In this document: piece after piece, positions 1 to 7,534 of the stretch | Layout of the letters: every line of letters starts with the position of its first letter | How positions within the stretch are numbered: position 1 is the stretch's first letter | Assembly (NCBI RefSeq): GCF_026017845.1 | Contig: NZ_CP100416.1 | Location: 10,034,338 to 10,098,337 of the forward strand | Direction of reading: 5' to 3' | Length of the DNA stretch: 64,000 nucleotides | Source: Amycolatopsis mediterranei | Lineage (GTDB): Bacteria; Actinomycetota; Actinomycetes; Mycobacteriales; Pseudonocardiaceae | Notes under the pieces: generated by a model | Databases searched by the model: none | What the model was told of the DNA's origin: nothing | Seen by the model: only the letters and a program-made list of their open reading frames with translations | Position numbers and translations under genes: made by a program

Positions 1-84
1 CGCACCTATTTCCGGCACCAACACGCCGACAACAACATCCTTGACCAGCAGACAGACCCGCTAACTGAACGGCTTTGCCGCTAG
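1..84 (+). CDS. C-terminal end of an unidentified protein (partial)
   Basis: Frame 1 is open from the window edge to a TAG at 82-84 and gives 27 residues ending in LTERLCR. About 70 percent of its third codon positions are G or C, better than the other two frames. A strong plus-strand terminator follows 12 bases later, which supports a plus-strand gene ending here. Too little is present to assign a family, and it could still be non-coding. Confidence 0.35.
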   Translation, partial: RTYFRHQHADNNILDQQTDPLTERLCR

Positions 85-96
85 CCCTCTTACGTC

Positions 97-131
97 GAAG
101 GCCTCCTCACCCGGCGGGTGAGGAGGCCTTC
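97..131 (+). terminator. Rho-independent-type terminator hairpin
   Basis: A perfect 16-bp stem (97-112 with 116-131) closes on a 3-base loop GGC and is followed by TTCTT. It sits just after the stop codon of the partial gene at the window edge. Confidence 0.8.
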
Positions 132-156
132 TTCTTGACACACAACACTTCTCGAC

Positions 157-208
157 ACAACAAAGAGCCGGGCGCCACCCCCGACGTGGCGCACCGGCTC
201 TTCGTTGT
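157..208. terminator. Second long hairpin, probable bidirectional terminator
   Basis: Arms 157-171 and 194-208 pair with a single mismatch. They continue into a perfect inner 7-bp stem, GCGCCAC (172-178) with GTGGCGC (186-192). Lying 26 bases after the first hairpin, it insulates the upstream unit from the transporter at 520. It could also be a stable RNA structure. Confidence 0.6.
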
Positions 209-480
209 TGCGCGGACCATCCCCCGACGATCCGCGCTCCCCGCCCTCCGGGCCAGGCCCCGACCCGTGTGCCGGAGGGAGCTGGGTTTTTCTGTGCTGT
301 TGTTCAACCATCACGGCCCATACCCACGAATTCAAGGCCATTCACTCTCAAGGACGCTGCCTCGGCCGTTTCGTTGCAGGAGTCCACAGAGAATATCGTG
401 AGTGTTACCTGATCGAGACCTCTTGTCCCGATCGCAAGATCTGCCACCAGTCTCCCGGTGATGCACCTGACCGTCAAATA
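209..480. other. Intergenic stretch upstream of the MFS gene
   Basis: No coding region is convincing here. The open frame running into the transporter from 205 has no transporter-like residues before about 520. The stretch presumably holds the transporter promoter, but no unambiguous -35/-10 pair is visible. Confidence 0.4.
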
Positions 481-500
481 ACTGGTACTGACGTACCAGT
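481..500. promoter_or_regulatory. Perfect 8-bp inverted repeat, operator candidate
   Basis: ACTGGTAC at 481-488 and GTACCAGT at 493-500 are perfect complements around TGAC. The site lies 20 bp before the proposed GTG start of the exporter. Such dyads are typical binding sites for TetR-family repressors of exporters. No cognate regulator gene lies inside the window. Confidence 0.55.
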
Positions 501-519
501 CTGCGGCATACTCGTACGC

Positions 520-1773
520 GTGTCCCAGTCTGTCTCGAACCACGAAAGCCGCACGTCCCTCGCCGACTACCGCACCGCGCTGACCACCCGCGCGGCCCGG
601 TGGCCCGCCGTCGCGTCCGTGCTCGCGCGCCTGCCGATCGCCATGATCGGCATCTCGGCCCTGCTCTACGTCCAGCGCGAGACGGGTTCCTTCGCCATCG
701 CCGGGCTCGTCTCGGCCGGTTCACTCGTCGGTGTGTCGGTGGGTGCGGTGGTGCAGGGCAGGCTGATCGACCGGTTCGGGCCGACCCGGCCGCTGCTCAC
801 CGTCGCCGTCCTGCTGGCGCTGTCGATGAGCGCGCTGGTCACGGCCATCGAGTCGCACGCCGCGACCGCCGTGCTGGTCTCGCTCGCCGCCCTCACCGGG
901 CTGACCGAGCCGATGGTCGGGTCGGCCTCGCGGGCGCTGTGGGGACGGCTGCTCCCGCCGGGCGCCCCGCGCAACGCCGCCTACTCGTACGAGGCGATAA
1001 GCATGGAGGTCTTCTTCATCCTCGGCCCCGGCGTGGCCGGGCTGCTGGTCATGGCGCCCTGGGCGGGCACCGGCCTGGTGCTCGGGGTCGCCCTGCAGTT
1101 CACCGGCGCGGTGCTGTTCGCCTTGAGCCCCGTGGTGCGGGCGTGGCGCCCGGCTTCGGGTCCTTCGGGGTCGCTGCTGGGCGCGCTGGCCAGTCCGGGC
1201 ATGCGCACGCTGGCCATCGCCGCACTGGGCTTCGGCGTAGTGATCGGGTTCGTCGAGGTCGCCGTGCCGGCGGCGGCCACCGAAGCGGGCCACGCGTCCG
1301 TGGGTGGCCTGCTGCTGTCGGCGTGGTCGCTGAGCTCGGTCGCGTTCGGCGTCGCCTACAGCCTGCGCCCGTGGCCGCGGCAGCTGGGCCTACGGCTGCC
1401 GGTGCTGCTCGGCGGGTTCGGTGCGCTGGTCGCGCTGCTCGCGTGGCCGTCCTCGCTGTGGGGCCTGGCGCTGATGATGCTGCTGGCGGGCGCGTTGATC
1501 ACGCCGCAGTCGACGGCCCACTCGACGGCGATCGAGGTGGTCGCGCCGTCCGGGACCGCGGCCGAGGCGTTCGGCTGGGTGCTCACGGCCGTGACGCTGG
1601 GGCTGGCGGCCGGCCAGTCGATCAGCGGGTACGTCGTCGAGCACGCCGGCCCGGGCACGGCCTTCCTGGCGGCGAGCGTGGCCGGGCTGGTGCTCGCGCT
1701 GGTCGTGTGGCTGCTGCGCGGCACGGTCCGCTCTTCCCGGTCCGCTCCGGTTCCCGAGCTGGTCAACGCGTAG
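520..1773 (+). CDS. MFS transporter (drug-efflux type)
   Basis: The 417-residue protein has about twelve hydrophobic segments and typical major facilitator loops, such as GRLIDRFGPTRPL between segments 2 and 3. It should be an inner-membrane, proton-coupled exporter, but the substrate cannot be read from sequence. The open frame extends upstream to 205. I chose GTG at 520 (VSQSVSNHESR) because residues before it look like translated intergenic DNA. A perfect inverted repeat 20 bp upstream suggests local repression. It resembles the second MFS protein at 39794 in overall design. A GTG start without a clear ribosome site leaves the N-terminus uncertain. Confidence 0.85.
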   Translation: MSQSVSNHESRTSLADYRTALTTRAARWPAVASVLARLPIAMIGISALLYVQRETGSFAIAGLVSAGSLVGVSVGAVVQGRLIDRFGPTRPLLTVAVLLALSMSALVTAIESHAATAVLVSLAALTGLTEPMVGSASRALWGRLLPPGAPRNAAYSYEAISMEVFFILGPGVAGLLVMAPWAGTGLVLGVALQFTGAVLFALSPVVRAWRPASGPSGSLLGALASPGMRTLAIAALGFGVVIGFVEVAVPAAATEAGHASVGGLLLSAWSLSSVAFGVAYSLRPWPRQLGLRLPVLLGGFGALVALLAWPSSLWGLALMMLLAGALITPQSTAHSTAIEVVAPSGTAAEAFGWVLTAVTLGLAAGQSISGYVVEHAGPGTAFLAASVAGLVLALVVWLLRGTVRSSRSAPVPELVNA

Positions 1774-1813
1774 TCCGGCGGTTTTTGTCGGTGCCGGCCG
1801 CTAGCTTGCGGGC

Positions 1814-2875
1814 ATGGACGTCACCGCGCCTGCCCACCGCCTCTCGGCGGCCGTCTCCGCCGCGTCACGCCTGCTGCCCGCCCGCGCCGGGCTGCGGTTG
1901 GAGGCGGCCGCGGCCGGGCTGACGGTCGCCGGTGTCGCGTCGGACCTCGCCGTTCGGTTCGGCTGCCCCGCGACCACGCACACCGACGGTTCGGTCGTCG
2001 TCCCCGCGGCCCCGCTGGTGGAGACGCTGAAGGTGCTCGACACGGAGCTGGTCCGCCTGGTCGTCGAAGGCTCGCGCCTGGCGTTGCGGCTGGACAACGC
2101 CCGGTTCGCGCTGCCGCTGCTGCCCGAATCCGGTGCGGTTTCGGACCCGCCCGCCAAGGTGTCCGAAGTGGACGGAGCGGCGTTCGCCTCGGCGTTGCGG
2201 ATCGTCGCGGGCACGGCGGCGAAGGACGACCCGCTGCCGCTGTTCACGGGGGTCCGCGTGCAGGCCGCCGGCGCCGGCCTGACGCTGACGGCGTCCGACC
2301 GCTACCGGATGGCGGTGGCGCGGCTGCCGCTGTCTTCGCCGGGTTCGTTGGACGTCCTGGTCCCGGCGGCCCTGCTGTCGGAAGCGGCCCGGCAGGCGCG
2401 TGGCCGGGTGGGCCTGCACGTGGGCCCGGGCCGGTTCGGGGTGAGCTGGCCGGAAGGCCTGGTCGCGACGGCGGTCCTCGACGCGGGCTTCCTGTCGGAG
2501 GACTCGATCCCCTCGGGCACGGTGGACACCACGGTGAGCCTTCCGGCGGACGCCTTGGCGGCGGCCGTCCGCCGGGTGGGGGTGTACGCGGAGGACAGGC
2601 GCGTGCTGACGCTGGAGGTCGGCGACGCCCAGGTCCGGCTGGCGAGCGCGCGGCAGGACACGGGCGAGGCGGAGGAGACGCTGAAGGCCGACGTCAGCGG
2701 CGGGCGGACGTCGCCGTCGTTCCAGGCGCGGTACCTGCTGGACGCGTTGGCGGCGTTCGCGGGCGAGCAGGTGGTGCTGTCGATCCAGCCGGGGATGCGC
2801 GCGTGCATCCTGCGGGCCGCGGAGCCCGGGGAGGTGGCGCTGGCGTACTACCTCATGCCGATGCTGCCCCGGTAG
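1814..2875 (+). CDS. DnaN-like sliding clamp paralogue (DNA polymerase III beta subunit family)
   Basis: The 353-residue protein follows the three-domain beta-clamp plan. It has the mid-protein motif TASDRYRMAVARL, the third-domain FQARYLLDAL and the C-terminal YYLMPMLPR, which corresponds to the usual YLLMP(V/M)R ending. The length is close to a housekeeping clamp (about 370-390). The surroundings are wrong for the essential dnaN: no dnaA, recF or gyrase genes are near. It is therefore probably a second clamp copy, possibly used in repair or translesion synthesis. It starts 40 bp after the MFS gene and may be co-transcribed. The genes just downstream are broken. Confidence 0.85.
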   Translation: MDVTAPAHRLSAAVSAASRLLPARAGLRLEAAAAGLTVAGVASDLAVRFGCPATTHTDGSVVVPAAPLVETLKVLDTELVRLVVEGSRLALRLDNARFALPLLPESGAVSDPPAKVSEVDGAAFASALRIVAGTAAKDDPLPLFTGVRVQAAGAGLTLTASDRYRMAVARLPLSSPGSLDVLVPAALLSEAARQARGRVGLHVGPGRFGVSWPEGLVATAVLDAGFLSEDSIPSGTVDTTVSLPADALAAAVRRVGVYAEDRRVLTLEVGDAQVRLASARQDTGEAEETLKADVSGGRTSPSFQARYLLDALAAFAGEQVVLSIQPGMRACILRAAEPGEVALAYYLMPMLPR

Positions 2876-2876
2876 A

Positions 2877-3135
2877 TCAGCCGATTCCGAGCAGTTCGGC
2901 CAGGTCGACGAGGGCCACGTCGGCGGCCGGCCCGCGGGTGAACTGGCTGACGGTCAGCGCGGCGCTCCCGAAGCGCTGCTCGTAGGCCCGCCGGAGGTTC
3001 GGCGAGGAGCGGCCGTTTGCGCATCGTGCGAATCGGCTCGGGGCCACCCCGCACGGCCACGCTCAGCACTTCGGCGCGGCTCAAGCGGTGCTGCTCGCCG
3101 TCGAGGATGAAGTCGATCGCGCGCTCGTCGTCCAC
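2877..3135 (-). pseudogene. Small conserved-type protein split by a frameshift
   Basis: From GTG 3135 the minus frame reads VDDERAIDFILDGEQHRL and on to PEPIRT, a protein-like start. It then degenerates into Arg/Pro-rich sequence typical of a wrong frame. A second minus frame takes over near 3000-3020 and gives RRAYEQRFGSAALTVSQF and on to LAELLGIG, with a stop at 2877-2879, 2 bp after the dnaN-like stop. Joining the two frames gives a normal protein of about 85 residues. I do not recognise the family. Either a one-base indel or a sequencing error explains it. Confidence 0.4.
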
Positions 3136-3166
3136 AGGCGGTGAGTCGCCCGCGTGGCGTTGCGCG

Positions 3167-3684
3167 CTACACGGTGCCGAAGCGCTTCAGCGTCCGGATC
3201 ATCGGCGCCGTCTCCACCTGCCGCACTCCCGGCAGCCCGCCGAGGTCGTCGGCCAAGTACGCGTACAACGCCGCGTCGTCGCGGCACCCCACGTTCGCCA
3301 CCAGGTTGGCCGGGCCTGTCGTGGCCGCCGCGAACGCCACCTGGGGGTGGCCCGCCAGCGCGCGGCCCGCCGACTCCAACGCCGATGGCGCCACCGTCAG
3401 CCACAGCGTTGCGGTCAGCGGGTAGCCCAGCAGGGCCGCGTCCACCTCCACGTCGAAGTACAGCGCTCCCGATGAGCGCAACACCTCCAGCCGCCGGCGG
3501 ACCGTCGACTCCGAGCGTCCGCAAGCCGTCACCAATGTCGACATGTCGGCTCGACCGTCGCGAGCCAGGGCGGCTGGTCCGAGACACCCAGCACCGAAGC
3601 GATCGTGCTGAACGACGCCCGGCCGTCCAGCTGCAACGCGTGCGCCAAGCGGCGGTCCAGCTCGTCCAGGAGCCCGGATTCCAC
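3167..3684 (-). pseudogene. AsnC/Lrp-family regulator with internal deletion and frameshift
   Basis: GTG 3684 begins VESGLLDELDRRLAHALQ and runs through a helix-turn-helix (FSTIASVLGVSDQ), then meets a stop in that frame near 3541. A different frame from about 3585 gives ALARDGRADMSTLVTACGRS, the second helix-turn-helix (STVRRRLEVLRSSGALYFDVEV) and a complete AsnC effector domain ending MIRTLKRFGTV. Intact proteins of this class have two HTH plus two AsnC modules and about 320 residues. Here the first effector module is missing and the halves are out of frame, so full-length protein cannot be made. The downstream frame could still yield a short single-module protein. Confidence 0.7.
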
Positions 3685-3768
3685 CAAGAGAGCCTAGGAG
3701 ATGTCGAATTTCGGGCACAACTGCGCCGCGAAGGGAAGAAGGACGGCGCGAGGACCACGATCGAGGTC

Positions 3769-4436
3769 ATGCACATCGACCACACGGTCTTCCTGACCAG
3801 GAACCACGCGGACACCTGGCGGCGCTACGAACAACTCGGCTTCACGCTGAGCCCGCCGTCGCGGCACTTCGCGGCCGTCAGCGACCAGAGCGAACCGGTT
3901 CCGAGCTGCACCGCGAACCGCTGCGCCTACTTCGGCGGCTCGTTCCTCGAACTGATCGGGATCGTCGACGAGGAAGCCGGCGACCCGTGGCGCGTGCTGC
4001 CGATTCTGGACGCCCGCGGCAACGGCCTGCACGGCTGTTCCTTCGGCGTCGGCGACTCCGGGGAAGCCGAGCGCAGACTTCGCGAAGCCGGACTTTCCTG
4101 CTCGGGCGTGTTGCAGCTGCACCGTGACGTCGAACTGCCGGAAGGCACCCGCACCGCGCGCTTCCGCAGTGTCCACATCAGACGGGACCGCACCCCCGAG
4201 GGCATCCTGCACGGCTGGTCGACATCATCGGGACGAGCGACCTCGACGCCGTCCTGCCCGGCGAACCCCCGCGGGAGCTGCCGTACTTCGCCGCCCACGG
4301 CGTCGCGGTGGCAGATCTCGCGAAAGCGCGGAAGCTGATCGAGGAGCACGTCCCGACCACCACCCACGACCGCGGGTTCTTCGTCCACGCCGAAGACGCC
4401 TTCGGTGCCGCGGTGTTCTTCGAGGAGGCACGATGA
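3769..4436 (+). pseudogene. VOC/glyoxalase-superfamily protein, frameshifted
   Basis: ATG 3769 begins MHIDHTVFLTRNHADTWRRY and gives a good vicinal-oxygen-chelate N-terminal half with LGFTLSPPSRH and GGSFLELIGIV. The frame fails after PEGILHG near 4215. Another frame then continues LVDIIGTSDLDAVLPGEPP, followed by the second VOC-like half ending AAVFFEEAR with TGA 4434-4436. One missing base near 4213-4220 reconciles the halves. The rebuilt gene of about 222 codons overlaps the esterase start as ATGA, so the two were once translationally coupled. A sequencing error is possible. Confidence 0.65.
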
Positions 4437-5608
4437 TCGTCGAAACCACCACCGGCCGGGTCCGCGGCACGCACGGCGCGTTCAAGGGCATCCCGTACGC
4501 CACCGCGAAACGCTTCGAAGCACCGAAGCCGCCGAAGCCGTGGAGTGGCGTCAAAGACGCGCTCGAAGCCGGACCCGCCGCACCGCAGCCTCCGTCGCGG
4601 CTGGAACACGCCCTCGGCCCGATGCCTCTGCCGCAGAGCGAAGACTGCCTCTTCCTCAACGTCTTCACGCCGTCGACCACCGGAAGCCGTCCGGTACTGG
4701 TGTGGATCCACGGCGGTGGGTTCTCCAGCGGCTCCGGCGGTCAGATCTGGTACACCGGCACGCGCCTGGCCCGCGACGCCGACGCCGTCGTCGTGACGCT
4801 CAACTACCGCCTGGGCGTGCTCGGCTTCCTGAGCGCCGAGGGGATCCCGCCCAACCTCGGGATCGCCGATCAGCTCGCCGCACTGGAATGGGTGCGGGAC
4901 AACATCGCCGGGTTCGGCGGGAACCCGGCCGAAATCACCCTCGGCGGGCAGTCGGCCGGGGCGCAGTCGACGCTCGCGCTGTGGTCGTCGCGGCGCGTGA
5001 ACGGCCTCGTCAAGCGGATCGCCTTGCAGAGCGCGCCGCTGGGCATGCGACCGTCCACACCGGACGAAGCAACCCGGAAAGCCCGCATGCTGCAGCGAGA
5101 ACTCGGCGAGGACATCCGCACGGCCCCGGTTGCCCGGCTGATCGCCGCCCAGCTCGCGGTCTCCGGCGAGCCCGGCTCGATCGAACCGCCGTTCCAGCTG
5201 GTCGCCGACGACGACCTCGTCGCAACCGACCTCGTCGAAGCCGCCCCGACCGGGCCCGCGTTGATCAGCTGGACGCGAGAGGAACTACGCGCCTTCGTCC
5301 CCGACGCGCCCCAAGACGCGATCGACGAAGCGAACGGTTTCTTCACCAGCGACCGGCTGGCGAAGAAACTCGGCGCCTTCACCTACCGCTTCGACTGGCA
5401 GGCTCCGGGCAACCGGTTCGGCGCCTGCCACTGCATCGACATCCCGTTCCTCTTCGGCACCCACGACGTCTGGGACGCGCCCATGCTCGAAGGCGCCCCG
5501 AAGGGCCTGGAGAACGAGACCGGCCTGCGCGAAGTGTGGGCCGCCTTCCTCCACGGAGAACGGCCCAGCGCACTCACTCCGCCGAAGCTGAAGCCGACGC
5601 TGCCTTGA
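4433..5608 (+). CDS. Type-B carboxylesterase, short C-terminus
   Basis: This alpha/beta-hydrolase of 391 residues has the type-B hallmarks: EDCLFLNVF, oxyanion motif HGGGF and nucleophile motif GGQSAGA with Ser about 174. A catalytic His is likely in GACHCIDIPFLFG. It would hydrolyse carboxylic esters, with unknown substrate. Usual family length is near 500. The final region normally reading on past EVWAAF is cut, and the end overlaps the convergent mycoredoxin gene by 35 bp. The start at 4433 overlaps the stop of the damaged VOC gene (ATGA). Activity is plausible because the core is intact. Confidence 0.85.
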   Translation: MIVETTTGRVRGTHGAFKGIPYATAKRFEAPKPPKPWSGVKDALEAGPAAPQPPSRLEHALGPMPLPQSEDCLFLNVFTPSTTGSRPVLVWIHGGGFSSGSGGQIWYTGTRLARDADAVVVTLNYRLGVLGFLSAEGIPPNLGIADQLAALEWVRDNIAGFGGNPAEITLGGQSAGAQSTLALWSSRRVNGLVKRIALQSAPLGMRPSTPDEATRKARMLQRELGEDIRTAPVARLIAAQLAVSGEPGSIEPPFQLVADDDLVATDLVEAAPTGPALISWTREELRAFVPDAPQDAIDEANGFFTSDRLAKKLGAFTYRFDWQAPGNRFGACHCIDIPFLFGTHDVWDAPMLEGAPKGLENETGLREVWAAFLHGERPSALTPPKLKPTLP

Positions 5609-5840
5609 CCGCCGCCTCGACCTCCGCGAACGACGGGTTGACCATCGCCCGGGAGCCGACGATCACCGTCGGTACCGTCTCGTTGCCGTTCGCGACCTCG
5701 CGCACCCGCGCGGCCGCGGCCGGGTCCTCCCAGATGTTGATCGCGCGGACGTTGAAGCCGCTCTTCGACAGCGGCCGCTCCAGCGCTGCGCAGAACCCGC
5801 ACCCCGGCCGCCAATAGAACTCGACCTCGACGTTGCTCAT
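5574..5840 (-). CDS. mrx1: Mycoredoxin-type glutaredoxin-like protein
   Basis: The 88-residue protein MSNVEVEFYWRPGCGFC... carries the redox motif CGFC at about residues 14-17 and the cis-Pro segment NETVPTVIVG, as in actinobacterial mycoredoxin. Mycoredoxins reduce mycothiol mixed disulfides in the cytosol, so the host presumably makes mycothiol. ATG 5840 overlaps the TGA of the metallo-hydrolase gene (ATGA), making it the last gene of a Nudix-hydrolase-mycoredoxin operon. A short Ala/Ser-rich tail extends beyond the fold. Close alternatives are other small glutaredoxins. Confidence 0.85.
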   Translation of the reverse strand: MSNVEVEFYWRPGCGFCAALERPLSKSGFNVRAINIWEDPAAAARVREVANGNETVPTVIVGSRAMVNPSFAEVEAAVKAASASASAE

Positions 5841-6607
5841 CCGTTCTCCTCCGACCGCAAGTAGTCCAGCTGCGCCTGCACGCTCCACTCGGCGGGCGCC
5901 CACAGCGCCCGGTCGACGTCGGCGTAGACGACCTCGACGACCTGGCGCGGGGTGGCGTCCGCCCCGAGCGTCTTCAAGGCCGAACGCACCTGGTCGAGCC
6001 GCTGTTCCCGATGGGCGAGGTACTCGCGCGCGGTCGTGGGCAGATCGGGGAGCTCCGGGCCGTGGCCGGGCAGGCCGGCCGTCCCCGGCGGCAGCTCGAT
6101 CAGCTTCCGCAGCGAACGCAGGTAGTCACCGAGGTCGTGCAGCACCGTCGTGCCGCGCCCGAGGATGGTGTCGCCGGTCAGCACCTGGCCGTCCAGGACC
6201 AGCGACACCGAATCGTCGGTGTGCCCCGGCGTGTGCAGGACGCGGAGGGAAAGGCCGCCCGCCGAGATCTCCTCACCGTCCACAAAGGACGACGTACCCA
6301 CGCACAGCGACGGATCGAAGGCCCGCACCGGCGCGCCGACCCGCTCGGCGAACCACGGCGCGCCCTCGGCGTGGTCGGGATGGCAGTGCGTGAGCAGGAT
6401 CAGCTCCACCGCGCCGATCCCGGCCAGCAGCTCGAGGTGCTCGAGGTCGCGGTAGCCCGGATCGACGACCACGGCCGGGCTCGACGGCGTCGCCCGCAGC
6501 ACCCAGCTGTTGGTGCCTTCGAGCGTCATCGACGACGGGTTGTTCTCCAGCAGCACCGACGCCGTCGCGGACACCTGGCGCAGCACGCCGTACGCGGGGG
6601 CGCTCAC
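5837..6607 (-). CDS. Metallo-beta-lactamase-fold hydrolase (Rv3677c-like)
   Basis: The 256-residue protein has the zinc-binding signature THCHPDH (HxHxDH), then HTPGHTDDS, TGDTILG and GHGP. This is the beta-lactamase-fold hydrolase pattern of the glyoxalase II/LACTB2 branch. It likely cleaves a thioester or another ester or phosphodiester in the cytosol. True beta-lactamase activity is unlikely, since no signal peptide is present. Position beside ridA, the ArsA pair and whiB4 matches Rv3677c. GTG 6607 overlaps the Nudix stop (GTGA) and its own TGA overlaps the mycoredoxin ATG. Confidence 0.88.
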   Translation of the reverse strand: MSAPAYGVLRQVSATASVLLENNPSSMTLEGTNSWVLRATPSSPAVVVDPGYRDLEHLELLAGIGAVELILLTHCHPDHAEGAPWFAERVGAPVRAFDPSLCVGTSSFVDGEEISAGGLSLRVLHTPGHTDDSVSLVLDGQVLTGDTILGRGTTVLHDLGDYLRSLRKLIELPPGTAGLPGHGPELPDLPTTAREYLAHREQRLDQVRSALKTLGADATPRQVVEVVYADVDRALWAPAEWSVQAQLDYLRSEENG

Positions 6608-7422
6608 CGCTGCTCCAGCACGACGCGGACCTGGTCGTTCTCGCGGACCAGCGTCGGGGCGATCCGGACGATTTCGCGCGGCGCGTTCAGGACGTCGTCG
6701 GCGGTGGCGAACTTCGCCAGCTCGCTCAGCGTCAGCCACGTCGGCGGCATCAGCATCCGGCGGCCCTCGCGGGCGTCGGCGATGGCGTCTTCCGGGCGCT
6801 GCCAGCCGGAGCTCGACGCCTCCGACGTCGCCCCGTCGGCTTCCTGGCCTTCGGGCAGCTTCGCGACGTAGAACCGGGTGTCGTACCGGCGCGGCTCCTG
6901 CTCGGGGGTGATCCAATGCGCCCACGGGCGCAGCAGATCGGCCCGCAGCGTCAGTCCCGCGCCGGCGAGGAACCCGGCCAGCGACACCTCCCGCGTCTCC
7001 AGGGCCTGGCGGGCCGCCGCGTACGGCGTGACGTCGGTGAGCACCGCGTCCGCGCTGCCCGCGAGCAGCACGCCGGACTCCTCGAACGTCTCGCGCACGG
7101 CCGCGCAGGTCAGGGCCCGCGCGAGCGCGTCGTCGCAGCCGAACCGCGAAGCCCACCACGACGGGTCGGGCCCGGCCCACGCCACCGACGTGTCGGCGTC
7201 GCGCCGGTCGACCCCGCCGCCGGGGAAGACGGTCATCCCGCCCGCGAACGGCATGCCCTTGACCCGGTGCTGGAGGAAGACCTCGACGCCGTCGGCGCCG
7301 TCCCGGACCAGGATGACGGTGGCCGCGTCCTTCGGCGTCGCCGGCGGGCCGTCGGCGTTGGCGCGGGTGGCTACCCCGGCACCGACCGGGATGTCGAAGA
7401 CGAACTCCGTTGGCTGCTCCAC
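6604..7422 (-). CDS. Nudix hydrolase, long-insert type
   Basis: The 272-residue protein contains FPGGGVDRRDADTS followed, after an insertion, by AVRETFEESGVLLAG, the REx2EExG core of the Nudix box. The insertion places it with NUDT19-like or RNA-cap/CoA-type Nudix proteins rather than MutT. It would hydrolyse a nucleoside-diphosphate-linked substrate. GTG 7422 is chosen because the upstream codons are not conserved-looking, and a GGAGG lies about 12 bp before it. It heads a three-gene overlapping operon with the metallo-hydrolase and mycoredoxin. Confidence 0.85.
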   Translation of the reverse strand: MEQPTEFVFDIPVGAGVATRANADGPPATPKDAATVILVRDGADGVEVFLQHRVKGMPFAGGMTVFPGGGVDRRDADTSVAWAGPDPSWWASRFGCDDALARALTCAAVRETFEESGVLLAGSADAVLTDVTPYAAARQALETREVSLAGFLAGAGLTLRADLLRPWAHWITPEQEPRRYDTRFYVAKLPEGQEADGATSEASSSGWQRPEDAIADAREGRRMLMPPTWLTLSELAKFATADDVLNAPREIVRIAPTLVRENDQVRVVLEQR

Positions 7423-7485
7423 CCGGGCAACATACCTCCGGTACCCGGCGTCCCGTCGCGCAGTTGTGGCACGCCGGACACGGAA

Positions 7486-7519
7486 AAGGCGGCACCTCCC
7501 GGAGGGGAAGTGCCGCCTT
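7486..7519 (-). terminator. Hairpin terminator of the 7535-9943 minus operon
   Basis: AAGGCGGCAC at 7486-7495 pairs perfectly with GTGCCGCCTT at 7510-7519 and is followed on the minus strand by TTCC. It lies 16 bp past the stop of the 374-residue unknown gene. Confidence 0.8.
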
Positions 7520-7534
7520 CTCGCGAACAGTGTC

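Noticed and set aside
205..519. N-terminal extension of the MFS open frame to 205
   Set aside because: Residues encoded before 520 look like translated intergenic DNA, include a hairpin sequence, and show no transporter features; GTG 520 is preferred.
5837..6607. True metallo-beta-lactamase resistance gene
   Set aside because: No signal peptide, operon with Nudix hydrolase and mycoredoxin, and synteny with Rv3677c point to a cytosolic hydrolase.
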